52,056 bases of DNA from Mycobacteriales bacterium (GTDB taxonomy: Bacteria > Actinomycetota > Actinomycetes > JAFAQI01), in assembly GCA_035550055.1 (NCBI GenBank), contig DASZRO010000106.1:1-52056 (forward strand), written 5' to 3'. Shown one piece after another: positions 1 through 7,981 of the stretch. The notes below the pieces were generated by a model. The model saw only the letters and a list, made by a program, of their open reading frames with translations. It made no database searches and was not told where the DNA came from. A program made the translations under genes and the position numbers. Positions within the stretch are counted from its first letter, which is position 1. Every line of letters starts with the position of its first letter.

Positions 1-665
1 CCCAGGTCGTAGACCGCGGCGTGCAGCCGGCCGGGGCTGAAGATGTCGTCGAGGAACATCGCGCGCATCTCGGGTCGGTTCAGCACCCGCCGATCGCCCG
101 CCGGTGACAGCCAGCCGTAGGCGATGATCGCCGGCGTACCCAGCGGGCGGAGTACGCCGACGAGGCTCGTCAGCGTGACGGCGAGCGGCTCCCGCAGATG
201 GACGAGCAGCGGCTGAAGCTGTGCCGTCAGCTTCACCGGTCCGCCGTCTGCCGCCTCGGGCCCGACCGACGGCGCGACGCCGCCGAGCACCGCCGCCGCT
301 GCCACCCGAGGCGCGAGCGCGTACGCCGAGGCCAAAACATACGGACCGCCGCCGGAGAGCCCCACCATCGCGAACTCGTCGATGCCCAGCAGATCCACGA
401 CGACCTCGAGGTCGGTCGCGAACTCGAGCACGGTGTCGTACTGGTACGGCGTGGAGTGACCGCATCCCGGCCGGTCGATGGCGATCAGCCGGAGGTTCGT
501 CTCCTTGGCGGCGACCCGGGCCTCCTGCGGGATCTGGCGGCGTCCGCCGGGCGTGCCGTGCAGCCAGATCACCGGACGGCCGCCCGGGTTGCCGTACTCG
601 GCGAAGGACATCTTGCGCCCGTCGGGCAACCATGCGTTGCCCTCCAGGCGAGGTGACGTCAGCAT
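1..665 (-). CDS. alpha/beta hydrolase, C-terminus cut off by window edge
   Basis: About 221 residues are visible on the minus strand from an ATG at 665; the stop lies outside the window. The chain opens MLTSPRLEGN and carries the oxyanion-loop HGTPGG and the nucleophile elbow GLSGGG, both typical of alpha/beta-hydrolase-fold hydrolases. The remaining catalytic acid and histidine would be in the missing part. It starts 43 bases after the stop of the upstream esterase on the same strand, so the two are probably co-transcribed. The substrate cannot be read from the sequence; proline iminopeptidase-like and ester hydrolase roles both fit. Confidence 0.85.
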   Translation of the reverse strand, partial: MLTSPRLEGNAWLPDGRKMSFAEYGNPGGRPVIWLHGTPGGRRQIPQEARVAAKETNLRLIAIDRPGCGHSTPYQYDTVLEFATDLEVVVDLLGIDEFAMVGLSGGGPYVLASAYALAPRVAAAAVLGGVAPSVGPEAADGGPVKLTAQLQPLLVHLREPLAVTLTSLVGVLRPLGTPAIIAYGWLSPAGDRRVLNRPEMRAMFLDDIFSPGRLHAAVYDL

Positions 666-708
666 CTGCCCGCCCCACTCGTCGGCGCCAGGTTCATCGG
701 CTCGACGT

Positions 709-1944
709 TCATCGCTGCTCGTGGGCGGCGTGGACCCAGCGGACGAAGCGTTCGACCGCGCGGATCACGTGCGCGCCACGGATCGAGTGGAAGACGTCGA
801 AGCCGTGCTGCGTGCCGGGCAGCTCGGCGTAGACCACCGGCTCCTTGCTGACCTCCCGCAGCCGACGGACCAGTTCGCGTGCCTCGGCGACCGGCACCAG
901 TGAGTCGTGCGCGCCGTGCACCACGAAGAACGGCGGCGCGTCGGCACTTACCTGCAGCAGCGCGGTGGCGCTGTTGTAGCGCTCGACGTCTCGGCCGCCG
1001 AACATCGCGCGCCTGAGGAACCAGTCCAGCCGCTGCTTGCCGGCCCTGGTGTCGAGCGTGTTGGCGATGTCGTACACCCCGTAGAACGGCACGCACGCCT
1101 GCAGCGAGGTGTCGGCGGCTTCGAAGCCGGGCTGGAACGCCGGATCGTTGGCGGTCAGTCCGAGCATCGCCGCGAGATGGCCGCCGGCCGATCCGCCGGT
1201 CACCGTGAGGAACGACGGGTCACCGCCGTATTGCGCGATGTTGGCGCGGGTCCAGGCGACGGCGCGCTTCAGCGCAACGAGGTGGTCAGGCCATTTCGCC
1301 TTCGGCGAGAGCGGGTAGTTGGGCGCGACACACACGAAGTCGCGTGCCGCGAGGTGGTTCATCAGCGGAATGCCCTGTTGGTTCTTCTGGCTGAGGATCC
1401 ACGCGCCGCCGTGCACCTGGATGACGACCGGCAGGTTGCGACCGCCGGCGCGCGGAACGTAGACGTCGAGCTTGTGCCGGAACTGGCCGTCGCCGACGTA
1501 GTCGATGTCGGTGATGCGGCGCACCCGGGGCTCTTTGATGTCCCATGGCCGCAGCACCGTCTTCCACGGCGTGACGAGGTCCGATTCGGTCGGCGGCGCA
1601 TCGAGGCGCGTGAGGTAGTCGCCGCCGAGCGTCTCGCGGAGTGCGTCCTCCACGACGCCGCGTGACCGCATCGCTTGCCGGATCATGACGGCCAGGCCGG
1701 CGGCGGAGGCCGCGTTGAGGCCGAGCGCGACGCGGTCGCTGTGCGTGAGTCGACCGCGGCGGCCGGCGACGTACGCCGCGCTTCCCACCGCAGTGACCGC
1801 GAGGTTCTGCGGCGCGAGCTCGCTGGTCAGCCAGCCGCCGAAGAAGCTCGGGATCGCGAGCGGGTTGGCTCCGACCGCGGGGCGTAGCGCATTGGCGGTC
1901 AACGCTGCGCCGAGTGCAGACGCGCGCAGGAACCGTCGGGGCAT
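709..1944 (-). CDS. alpha/beta hydrolase, hormone-sensitive-lipase-like esterase
   Basis: A 411-residue esterase. The first about 100 residues hold hydrophobic stretches (around SFFGGWLTSELAP and ASAAGLAVMI) and may anchor it to the membrane. The catalytic part has HGGAW, the oxyanion motif of the HSL/BD-FAE type, then the nucleophile elbow GGSAGG, the acid in HGAHDSLVP and the histidine in GTQHGFDVF, so the triad is complete. The frame is open up to 2088, but the residues before the ATG at 1944 look like non-coding translation; MPRRFLRASALGAALTANAL reads as a natural N-terminus. Divergent from the thioesterase at 2060 across 115 bases. Confidence 0.85.
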   Translation of the reverse strand: MPRRFLRASALGAALTANALRPAVGANPLAIPSFFGGWLTSELAPQNLAVTAVGSAAYVAGRRGRLTHSDRVALGLNAASAAGLAVMIRQAMRSRGVVEDALRETLGGDYLTRLDAPPTESDLVTPWKTVLRPWDIKEPRVRRITDIDYVGDGQFRHKLDVYVPRAGGRNLPVVIQVHGGAWILSQKNQQGIPLMNHLAARDFVCVAPNYPLSPKAKWPDHLVALKRAVAWTRANIAQYGGDPSFLTVTGGSAGGHLAAMLGLTANDPAFQPGFEAADTSLQACVPFYGVYDIANTLDTRAGKQRLDWFLRRAMFGGRDVERYNSATALLQVSADAPPFFVVHGAHDSLVPVAEARELVRRLREVSKEPVVYAELPGTQHGFDVFHSIRGAHVIRAVERFVRWVHAAHEQR

Positions 1945-2059
1945 CCGTTCATTCTCGCAGCCCCCCGCCGCGACGCCCCGCTCCCCCGCGGTGTATCTCT
2001 GAGAGCCGCAGACCGCGCGTCGTGGTCGCGTGTCGCCGACATCACTCGAAGGGCTCACG

Positions 2060-2557
2060 ATGGCTGAACGATGGACGCCGGACCGCACCGATCGCAGGTG
2101 CTATCCGGGCCCTGGGCTCGACCTGCCCGTGTTGTTCGGCGATCTCGACACGAACATGCACGTGAACAACGTCATGATGGGCCGGTTCTTCGAGGAGAGC
2201 CGCGTCGACACCCATTTCCGCGCCGGCGTACCGCACCTCCTGCACGCACTCGGCATGCACAACCTCATTGCCCGCGTCGCGATCGACTACGTGCGAGAGG
2301 CGCGTTACCGCAAGCCGCTGCACGTCCGGCTGCGCGTCGCCTCGATCGGGACGACGTCAGCCACCTACGAACAGGCCGCCTGGCAAGACGAAGAATGCGT
2401 CGCGCTCGCTGAGGTCGTCGCGGTCTGCCGATCCGCGGACGGCGCCGCCGCCTGGCCCGACGAGGCGCGCGCCGCACTGGAGCGGCTCGCGGACCCGACC
2501 CGCAGGCACCACGCGGCCGAGGCGGAGACGCCCGGTCCTCCGCCTGTTCCGAAGTAG
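2060..2557 (+). CDS. 4HBT-type acyl-CoA thioesterase (hot-dog fold)
   Basis: 165 residues, the usual length of single hot-dog thioesterases. The motif FGDLDTNMHVNNV near residues 23-35 is the family signature, with the catalytic Asp in GDLD and HVNN on the central helix; FFEESR follows as expected. It should hydrolyse an acyl thioester in the cytoplasm; chain specificity is not readable. An ATG at 2060 is chosen because GAAGGG lies 6 bases upstream; a start at 2030 would add ten unlikely residues. The stop codon TAG (2555-2557) falls inside the left arm of the palindromic repeat at 2551, so the repeat sets the C-terminus PVPK. Confidence 0.85.
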   Translation: MAERWTPDRTDRRCYPGPGLDLPVLFGDLDTNMHVNNVMMGRFFEESRVDTHFRAGVPHLLHALGMHNLIARVAIDYVREARYRKPLHVRLRVASIGTTSATYEQAAWQDEECVALAEVVAVCRSADGAAAWPDEARAALERLADPTRRHHAAEAETPGPPPVPK

Positions 2558-2629
2558 CACACAACCCGGCTCCGGGAAGGGGACAAAAGGGGCGGAGCGG
2601 GAAAATCGATACGGGTTGTGTGCTACTTC
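2551..2629 (+). repeat. 79-bp palindromic dispersed repeat, copy 1
   Basis: Perfect 18-bp inverted repeat, GAAGTAGCACACAACCCG at 2551-2568 against its complement at 2612-2629 (20 bp if 2549-2550 and 2630-2631 are counted), around a 43-base loop rich in G and A. An almost identical copy in the same orientation lies at 40548-40626; similarity runs eight bases past the right arm (GGGGAGGG) to 2637, with three substitutions over 87 bases. It could fold into a long hairpin in RNA and may act as a terminator, but conservation of the loop as well as the stem fits a non-autonomous mobile or REP-like element better. Bases 2638-2716 hold no recognisable gene. Confidence 0.9.
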
Positions 2630-2716
2630 GGGGAGGGCTTGCCCTTTTCGCTGCGCCGTAGGCTCGCGCTACGTGGAGGACTCGCCGCAGCGGGAGCCGA
2701 ACTGGGATCGGGGCCG

Positions 2717-4252
2717 GTGACCGAGCCCATCGTCGAGACCGACAGCGGCGCGTTGCGTGGCAGCCGCGCCGGCGACGTCGCGACCTTCGCGGGTGTTCCC
2801 TTCGCGCAGCCACCCGTCGGCGAACTGCGGTTTGCCCCGCCGCAGCCGGTCGATGCCTGGCCCGGCATCAAGGAGGCGACCGAGTTCGCGCCGGACGCAC
2901 CGCACGGCGGTGCACGCCGACAATCGGATGAGCCGCAGCCCACGCCGAGCGGGGCCTTGGCCGGGTTCGCGGCATTGGCCGGAGGCGGACGGCCGTGGTC
3001 GGAAGACTGCCTCTATCTCAACGTGTGGGCGCCCGTCGGCGCGGACCGCGCGCCGGTCATCGTCTGGCTGTACGGCGGAGGGTTCGAGGGAGGCTCCGCA
3101 AGCCCGCCGATCAGCAACGGCGCCGCACTGGCGAAAGCGACCGGCTGCGTCGTCGTCGCACCGACGTACCGCGTCGGCGCACTCGGGTTCGCCCACCTCG
3201 CCGACCTCGGCGGCGCGGAGTGGTCGGGGTCGACGAACCTCGGTCTGCAGGACCAGGTCGCGGCACTGCGGTGGTGCCGCCGCAACGTCGCGGCGTTCGG
3301 CGGCAACCCGGCCAACGTCACCGTCGCCGGCGTGTCGGCCGGTGCGTTCTGCATCGGCGCCATGCTCGCCACGCCCTCAGCATCCGGGCTGTTCAAGCGG
3401 GCGATCCTGAGCAGCGGCAGCACGCAGCGCATCTTCCCGGCGGCGACCGCGACCCGCATCGCGCAAGGCCTGCTCGAGGCGCTTCGTGTCGATGACCTCG
3501 ACGACCTGCGGCAAGTCGAGGCGCAACAGATCCTCGACGTACAGCTGTCCGTCATCGACTCCGACATCGGCTTGCGCAACCTCCCCGGCGGCCGGTCATG
3601 GGGCGTCGTGCTCGACGGGACCGTGCTGCCCGAGCACCCGCACGACGCGCTGGCACGCGGGGCGGCTCGCGACGTCGCCCTGCTGGTCAGCGCGAACCGT
3701 GACGAGATGCGGCTGTTCCAGGCGACGCAACCCGACACCTTCCCGCCCACCGACGAGGCGGCGCTGCTCGCAGAGATCGAACGTGCCGGCTTCGCCGAGA
3801 CACGCGCCATGTACGACGCCTACCGCGAGCGGCTGTCGGCGACGGGCGTACCCACCGGCCTTACCGAGGTGCGCGCGGCGTTCCTCACCGACCAGATCTA
3901 CCGGGAGCCGGCGACCCGAATGGCGCAGACCCAGGTCGCGGCGGGCGGGCGCGCGTGGAGCGCGCTGTTCTCCGATGCTCCGCTGGGCCCAGCGGTCGGG
4001 GCGTGTCACGGCGCCGACGTGCTCTACCTGTTCGACCTGATCGCGATGATGGGCGTCGCCGACCCGCAGCGGCTCGCGGTCCGCGACGAGCTGCACGCCG
4101 CCTGGCGAAGCTTCGCCGCAACGGGCGACCCGGGCTGGCCGACCCACCAACCCGGCGCAACGCGACAGTTCGGCGGCGAGGCCAAGTTCGTGATCGAGCC
4201 CCCCGACGACCGGGTCGCTGAGTTGCGTCGCACCCCGACGACGGCGACCTGA
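2717..4252 (+). CDS. type-B carboxylesterase
   Basis: 511 residues, normal for bacterial carboxylesterase/para-nitrobenzyl esterase. In order: GVPFAQPPVG and EDCLYLNVW, both family hallmarks, the oxyanion loop YGGGFEGGS, the nucleophile elbow GVSAGAF, the acid in SANRDEMRLF and the histidine in CHGADVLYLFD. It hydrolyses carboxylic esters; no signal peptide is visible, so cytoplasmic. The GTG at 2717 gives MTEPIVETDSGALRG, which aligns with the usual start of the family; the frame is open upstream to 2618 but that part begins inside the repeat and reads as noise. It ends eight bases from the convergent SBP1 gene with no terminator-like hairpin between them. Confidence 0.9.
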   Translation: MTEPIVETDSGALRGSRAGDVATFAGVPFAQPPVGELRFAPPQPVDAWPGIKEATEFAPDAPHGGARRQSDEPQPTPSGALAGFAALAGGGRPWSEDCLYLNVWAPVGADRAPVIVWLYGGGFEGGSASPPISNGAALAKATGCVVVAPTYRVGALGFAHLADLGGAEWSGSTNLGLQDQVAALRWCRRNVAAFGGNPANVTVAGVSAGAFCIGAMLATPSASGLFKRAILSSGSTQRIFPAATATRIAQGLLEALRVDDLDDLRQVEAQQILDVQLSVIDSDIGLRNLPGGRSWGVVLDGTVLPEHPHDALARGAARDVALLVSANRDEMRLFQATQPDTFPPTDEAALLAEIERAGFAETRAMYDAYRERLSATGVPTGLTEVRAAFLTDQIYREPATRMAQTQVAAGGRAWSALFSDAPLGPAVGACHGADVLYLFDLIAMMGVADPQRLAVRDELHAAWRSFAATGDPGWPTHQPGATRQFGGEAKFVIEPPDDRVAELRRTPTTAT

Positions 4253-4260
4253 CCGCAGGA

Positions 4261-5829
4261 TCAGTCGATCGGGTGCAGGCCGCCGAAGTACTTCATGCAC
4301 GTGCACGAGGAGTCGAAGCGAAAGTCACGGACCTCGCCGGGCAGCCCATGGTTGCTAGCCGACAGCTCGGAGCTGTACGTCGAGGCCGGGGCAAAGCGCG
4401 CCCCGACCTTCGCCATCCCGGCGGCGAGATCCGCGGCAGTGAAGCCGCCGCCCGCCTGCGCTGCCGCGACGAACAGCCGGATCGCGTCGCACACGCCGCG
4501 GAAGTTCTCGACCTGAAGCCCAGTGGTGTCGCGAATCCCCGCGGCCTTGGCATAGGCGTCACACTGCCGAGCCTGCGCACTGGGCGCCGGGACAGGTGAG
4601 GCGTCGGTCGGGGTCCAGCTGATCCCGACCTCGCCGACAAGTTCCTTGTGGGGCAGGTCGGCCACCTGTTGGTTAGGCAGCGAGAACGACGTGACTCCCG
4701 ACCGCGGGAAGTAGTGCTGCTGACTTGCCGCGTCGTAGAAGAACAGCTCCTCGAGGGCGATCGGCGGGATGTTGAGCACGTGCGTCACGCCGGCCGCCGC
4801 GAACTGGAGCACCGCCGAGCCCATCTCGGTGGTGTAACCGTCGAGTGAATCCTTGTAGGAGAAGGCCTTCGCGACGTCGTACCCGGCGCTTCGGACATCG
4901 CTGGCGAGGCGTTCCGCCAGCTCGGAGCCGGCCGGCGTGTCGGGCTCGAGGATCCCGACCTTCACCGTCGTGCCGCCCGACGTCGATCCGGTGTGCGCGT
5001 TCCACTTGTCGAAGAAGCCGTCGGCCGACAGTCGCTGCACCATCGTGTGGGCGATCACGTCGACGTTCGGCTCGGCCAACGTGTAGAGATACGGGCCCCA
5101 CTGCTGATACTCCGCGGCCCCGATCAGCGGGGAACCGGCCTCGATGTCGGGGATGCCGGTCGGCTTCAGACACACCGGCAACGGGACGGCTGGCAAGAAG
5201 TTGATCGCCTCGCTCACCCGATGGTCCTGGCTGAAGTACTCACAGTCGCTCTGCGCGGCCGAGGTCGCGTTGGCTTCGATGGACAGAGTGGACGTGTTGT
5301 GAAAGACCGCGACGATCTTGCGGCCGAGGACCCCGCCCGCCTTGTTGAACGCCGCGAGCAGGGCCGCAACGTCGTCGTTGAGGTTGCCCGGGCTGAAGTC
5401 GATGCCGACGCCGGGCAGCGTCCCGGGTGCGTCGTTCTCGGTCGGGATGCCGAGGTACACGTCATCCTTGTCCCAGCCCGGCCCGGTCGCCGGGATCGCC
5501 GCGGGGTCGGACGGCGGGCGGCCGGCGTCCCGGGGAGGGCCAGCGCTCGCGCCGGCGGCAGTGCTCGCGGTCGCGGTCGGTGGGACGCGACGTCCGGTGT
5601 TTCCGGCCGGCGCACCGCCCGACGTCGGGCGCAGCGGCCTCGCGGCCGGGCCGGTCGGGTCCGAGGGCGCCGTCACCGCGGGTCCCGAGCCGGGCGCCGA
5701 CAGCTGCCCGGCTTCGGACGTGGCGGCCGGCCGATCGCCGACCTGCAGCGTCGTTCCGCAGGCACCAAGGACACAGACGAGCACTGCCCCGACCGCCGGC
5801 ATGCCGCCACGACGAACCGTCCTGTACAT
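4261..5829 (-). CDS. SBP1: lipoprotein substrate-binding protein of LIV-type ABC transporter
   Basis: 522 residues. A lipoprotein signal peptide ends in VLGAC (lipidated Cys about residue 24), followed by CGTTL and a Pro/Ala/Gly/Thr-rich linker of about 90 residues. The rest is a type-1 periplasmic-binding fold of the Leu/Ile/Val class (GVGIDFSPGNLNDDVAALLAAFNKAGGVLGRKI, then a SQDHRV segment). It ends SSCTCMKYFGG, a CxC motif shared by all four SBPs here. It should bind a small amino-acid-like or amide ligand at the outer membrane face. The ATG at 5829 is preferred over TTG at 5832 because GAGGAGG then sits six bases upstream. The ATG overlaps the TetR stop by one base (TGATG), so the two are translationally coupled. 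Confidence 0.85.
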   Translation of the reverse strand: MYRTVRRGGMPAVGAVLVCVLGACGTTLQVGDRPAATSEAGQLSAPGSGPAVTAPSDPTGPAARPLRPTSGGAPAGNTGRRVPPTATASTAAGASAGPPRDAGRPPSDPAAIPATGPGWDKDDVYLGIPTENDAPGTLPGVGIDFSPGNLNDDVAALLAAFNKAGGVLGRKIVAVFHNTSTLSIEANATSAAQSDCEYFSQDHRVSEAINFLPAVPLPVCLKPTGIPDIEAGSPLIGAAEYQQWGPYLYTLAEPNVDVIAHTMVQRLSADGFFDKWNAHTGSTSGGTTVKVGILEPDTPAGSELAERLASDVRSAGYDVAKAFSYKDSLDGYTTEMGSAVLQFAAAGVTHVLNIPPIALEELFFYDAASQQHYFPRSGVTSFSLPNQQVADLPHKELVGEVGISWTPTDASPVPAPSAQARQCDAYAKAAGIRDTTGLQVENFRGVCDAIRLFVAAAQAGGGFTAADLAAGMAKVGARFAPASTYSSELSASNHGLPGEVRDFRFDSSCTCMKYFGGLHPID

Positions 5830-6512
5830 CAACGCCTCCTCGGGTTCGACGCTGACGGGTGAGCGGCTCGCCCGAGCACGTTCCTGATCGCTCGCTCGAA
5901 CTGCGGCAGGGTCGCGGCCGCCTGATCGTGCGGTGGCGCGCCGCTGAGCTCAGCGAGCACCGCGTTGGCGCGCGCCGTCGCCGGGAACTTCGCCGCGTCG
6001 GGCAGCCGGGCGTCCGCCTGCGCGTGCTTGATGGCGGTCGAGGCGCCGGCAAAGATGGCGCCGAAGAGCACGATGACGAACTCGTACGCCGCCTGCACCG
6101 CGGCGACCGGATCGACGGCCATCGACTCGAAACAGGTCAGCACCGCCTCCATCACCGCGGCCAGTGGGTCGCTGCCCTCGGCGAACAGCAGCGGCGTGGC
6201 GCGAGGATGCCTGAGCCACCCGGCGCGGATCCGAAGCGCGAAGTCGAGCAGGCTCGCTTCGGGCGCAAGGTCGGGCGACGGCGTACCTCCGGCCTCGTCG
6301 ATGATCCGGACGGCGACCAGCCCGAGGAGCTCGTCGAGATGGGTGAAGCGGCGGTAGAGGTTCGCCGGATAGCTGTCGAGCGCCACCGCCAAGCGACGCA
6401 TCGACAGGCCTTCGAAACCGTGGTCGTCGATGATCGCGAGCGCCACGGTCACGATGCGGTCGAGCGATGGGGTCGCCGCGCCGTAGACCCGCGCCGCCGG
6501 CCGCGCGCTCAT
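5829..6512 (-). CDS. TetR-family repressor coupled to SBP1
   Basis: 227 residues. The N-terminal helix-turn-helix is clear: VALAIIDDHGFEGLSMRRLAVALDS then YPANLYRRFTHLDEL, where TetR proteins usually have a Tyr-x-His/Arg-Phe turn. The C-terminal half is the variable ligand-binding domain. It lies directly upstream of SBP1 and overlaps it by one base, so it most likely controls its own operon in answer to the SBP1 ligand or a breakdown product. A perfect palindrome ends 12 bases before its start codon (6524-6544). The start at 6512 is supported by GAGAG five bases upstream. Confidence 0.88.
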   Translation of the reverse strand: MSARPAARVYGAATPSLDRIVTVALAIIDDHGFEGLSMRRLAVALDSYPANLYRRFTHLDELLGLVAVRIIDEAGGTPSPDLAPEASLLDFALRIRAGWLRHPRATPLLFAEGSDPLAAVMEAVLTCFESMAVDPVAAVQAAYEFVIVLFGAIFAGASTAIKHAQADARLPDAAKFPATARANAVLAELSGAPPHDQAAATLPQFERAIRNVLGRAAHPSASNPRRR

Positions 6513-6523
6513 CGGAGCTCTCG

Positions 6524-6544
6524 AATGCTCACAGTGTGAGCATT
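6524..6544. promoter_or_regulatory. perfect 21-bp palindromic operator of the TetR-SBP1 operon, with -10 box
   Basis: Arms AATGCTCACA and TGTGAGCATT flank a single central G. TetR-family dimers commonly bind such perfect palindromes of this size, often with GCTCAC/GTGAGC halves. On the minus strand a -10 hexamer CATAAT (6547-6542) overlaps its right end, so a bound repressor would cover the promoter and the transcription start (about 6535). A -35 box is weak (TTGGAG, 19-base spacer). No plus-strand gene starts here, so autoregulation of TetR-SBP1 is the simplest reading. Confidence 0.8.
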
Positions 6545-6559
6545 ATGACGCCTGACCGG

Positions 6560-7981
6560 CTATGCGCTCCAAACCTCGGGGTGGCGATCGGCCCAACCGA
6601 TTGCCTGCTCGAGCTGCGCGGCCAATGAGATCAGCCGCTCGTCCGCGGCGGCGGGACCGGACAGCTGCACGCCGATGGGCAGGCCGGTCGAGGTCGCGTG
6701 CACCGGCAGGCTCACCGCCGGCGTCCCAGAGATGTTGGCCATCGGAGTGAAAGCACTCCACCGGCCCATCGCCTGGAAGGACTCCTCGCCGTCGTCGAGG
6801 CGCAGTTCCGACGTCGGCTGCGGCGGCGCGGTCGTCGTCGGGGAGAGCACGACGTCGTAGTCCGCGAGCAGGCTGCGATAGCGCACCGCTGCGTTGTAGA
6901 GCGTGGTCTGGGCCTGCGAGAGGTCGACCGCGGAGTACGGGCCGAGCTGGGCGAGCCACCGGGTGTACGGCATCAGCTTGTCGTGCAGCTCGGCCGGGAT
7001 GACCGTGGCGAGCAGGACCGCCATGCTGGTCGCGAGGATCACCTTCGCCGCCGGGCGCACCTCGTCGGCAGCCGGTAGTGCCGCGAGATCCAAGGGCACG
7101 AGCTGATGTCCGAGATTCTCGAGCACCCCTGCGGTACGCCGCACCGCGTCGAGGCAGTCCGGCGCGACCTCGATGTCAGCGCTGGGCGCTTCCAGCACAC
7201 CGATGCGAAGCGCGCCCGGCTCCCGCCCGACCGCTCGACGGAACCCGTCCGACGTCGCGGCGGCGTGCCACAGGTCGACGCCGACCGCCGGACCGACGGC
7301 GTCGAGGAACAGGGCGGTGTCGGCGACGGTCCTGGTCAACGCCCCCTCGGTGGCGAGCGCGAGCCAGCCGATGCCGGAGCCTGCGCTGCGCCCGCGCGTC
7401 ACCTTGAACCCGACCAGCCCGCAGTTCGCCGCGGGCGTCCGCAGCGACCCGAGCCCGTCACTGCCGTGGCCTACCCCGACGAGACCGGCCGCGACGGCTG
7501 CTGCCGCTCCGCCGCTCGAGCCGCTCGCCGACAACCCTTCGCCGTACGGCGTCTCGGTGTCACCGATGAGTGCCGTGTCGGTGTAGCAGACCGGGCCGAA
7601 CTCCGGTGTGTTCGTCTTGCCGACGAACACCGGGCCGGCCGCACGCAACGCCGCGACCACCGGGCCGTCCGCGGGTGTCACCAGGTCGGCGAGTGCCGCG
7701 CTGCCGAACGTCGTACGCATGTCCGCCGCCGGATAAAGGTCCTTCAGCGCCACCGGGACGCCGTGCAGCAGGCCGGCTGCAGCCCCAGCCGCCCGCTCCT
7801 TGTCACGAGCTCGGGCGGCCTCCAGCGCCTCGTCGGCCACGACCGTGATGAAGCAGCGCAGCCGGCCGTCGAGCCGATCGATGCGATCGAGATAGTGCGA
7901 GGTGAGCTCGAATGACGAGGTCTCGCCTGAGGCCAGCGCCGCGACCTGCTCGGTGATCGTCAGGTCGTGCAGCTCGCTCAC
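6560..7981 (-). CDS. amidase-signature-family amidase
   Basis: 473 residues. The Ser-cisSer-Lys triad of the amidase signature family is complete: Lys80 in VALKDLY, the cis-serine in SGSSGGAAAA (residues 153-162), and the nucleophile Ser179 in GSDGLGSLRTPAANCGLVGFK. It hydrolyses a carboxamide to acid and ammonia in the cytoplasm; GatA is unlikely because no GatB or GatC is nearby. The GTG at 7981 overlaps the upstream hydrolase stop by four bases (GTGA); the open frame further upstream is out-of-frame hydrolase sequence. Last gene of a TetR-hydrolase-amidase operon divergent from SBP2, which suggests an imported amide as substrate (inference). Confidence 0.9.
   Translation of the reverse strand: MSELHDLTITEQVAALASGETSSFELTSHYLDRIDRLDGRLRCFITVVADEALEAARARDKERAAGAAAGLLHGVPVALKDLYPAADMRTTFGSAALADLVTPADGPVVAALRAAGPVFVGKTNTPEFGPVCYTDTALIGDTETPYGEGLSASGSSGGAAAAVAAGLVGVGHGSDGLGSLRTPAANCGLVGFKVTRGRSAGSGIGWLALATEGALTRTVADTALFLDAVGPAVGVDLWHAAATSDGFRRAVGREPGALRIGVLEAPSADIEVAPDCLDAVRRTAGVLENLGHQLVPLDLAALPAADEVRPAAKVILATSMAVLLATVIPAELHDKLMPYTRWLAQLGPYSAVDLSQAQTTLYNAAVRYRSLLADYDVVLSPTTTAPPQPTSELRLDDGEESFQAMGRWSAFTPMANISGTPAVSLPVHATSTGLPIGVQLSGPAAADERLISLAAQLEQAIGWADRHPEVWSA

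Noticed and set aside
709-1665. Long plus-strand frames opposite the two hydrolases, such as 907-1665
   Set aside because: No recognisable motif, Arg/Pro/Gly/Ala-rich translation, and the minus frames hold complete catalytic motifs.
2551-2629. The palindromic repeat as a simple rho-independent terminator
   Set aside because: Loop is 43 bases, there is no T-tract after it, and the loop is conserved along with the stem; termination remains possible as a side effect.
2612-2716. Extended N-terminus for the carboxylesterase beginning in the repeat (MCYFGEG at 2618)
   Set aside because: Those 33 residues do not resemble the family; the GTG at 2717 gives the normal start.
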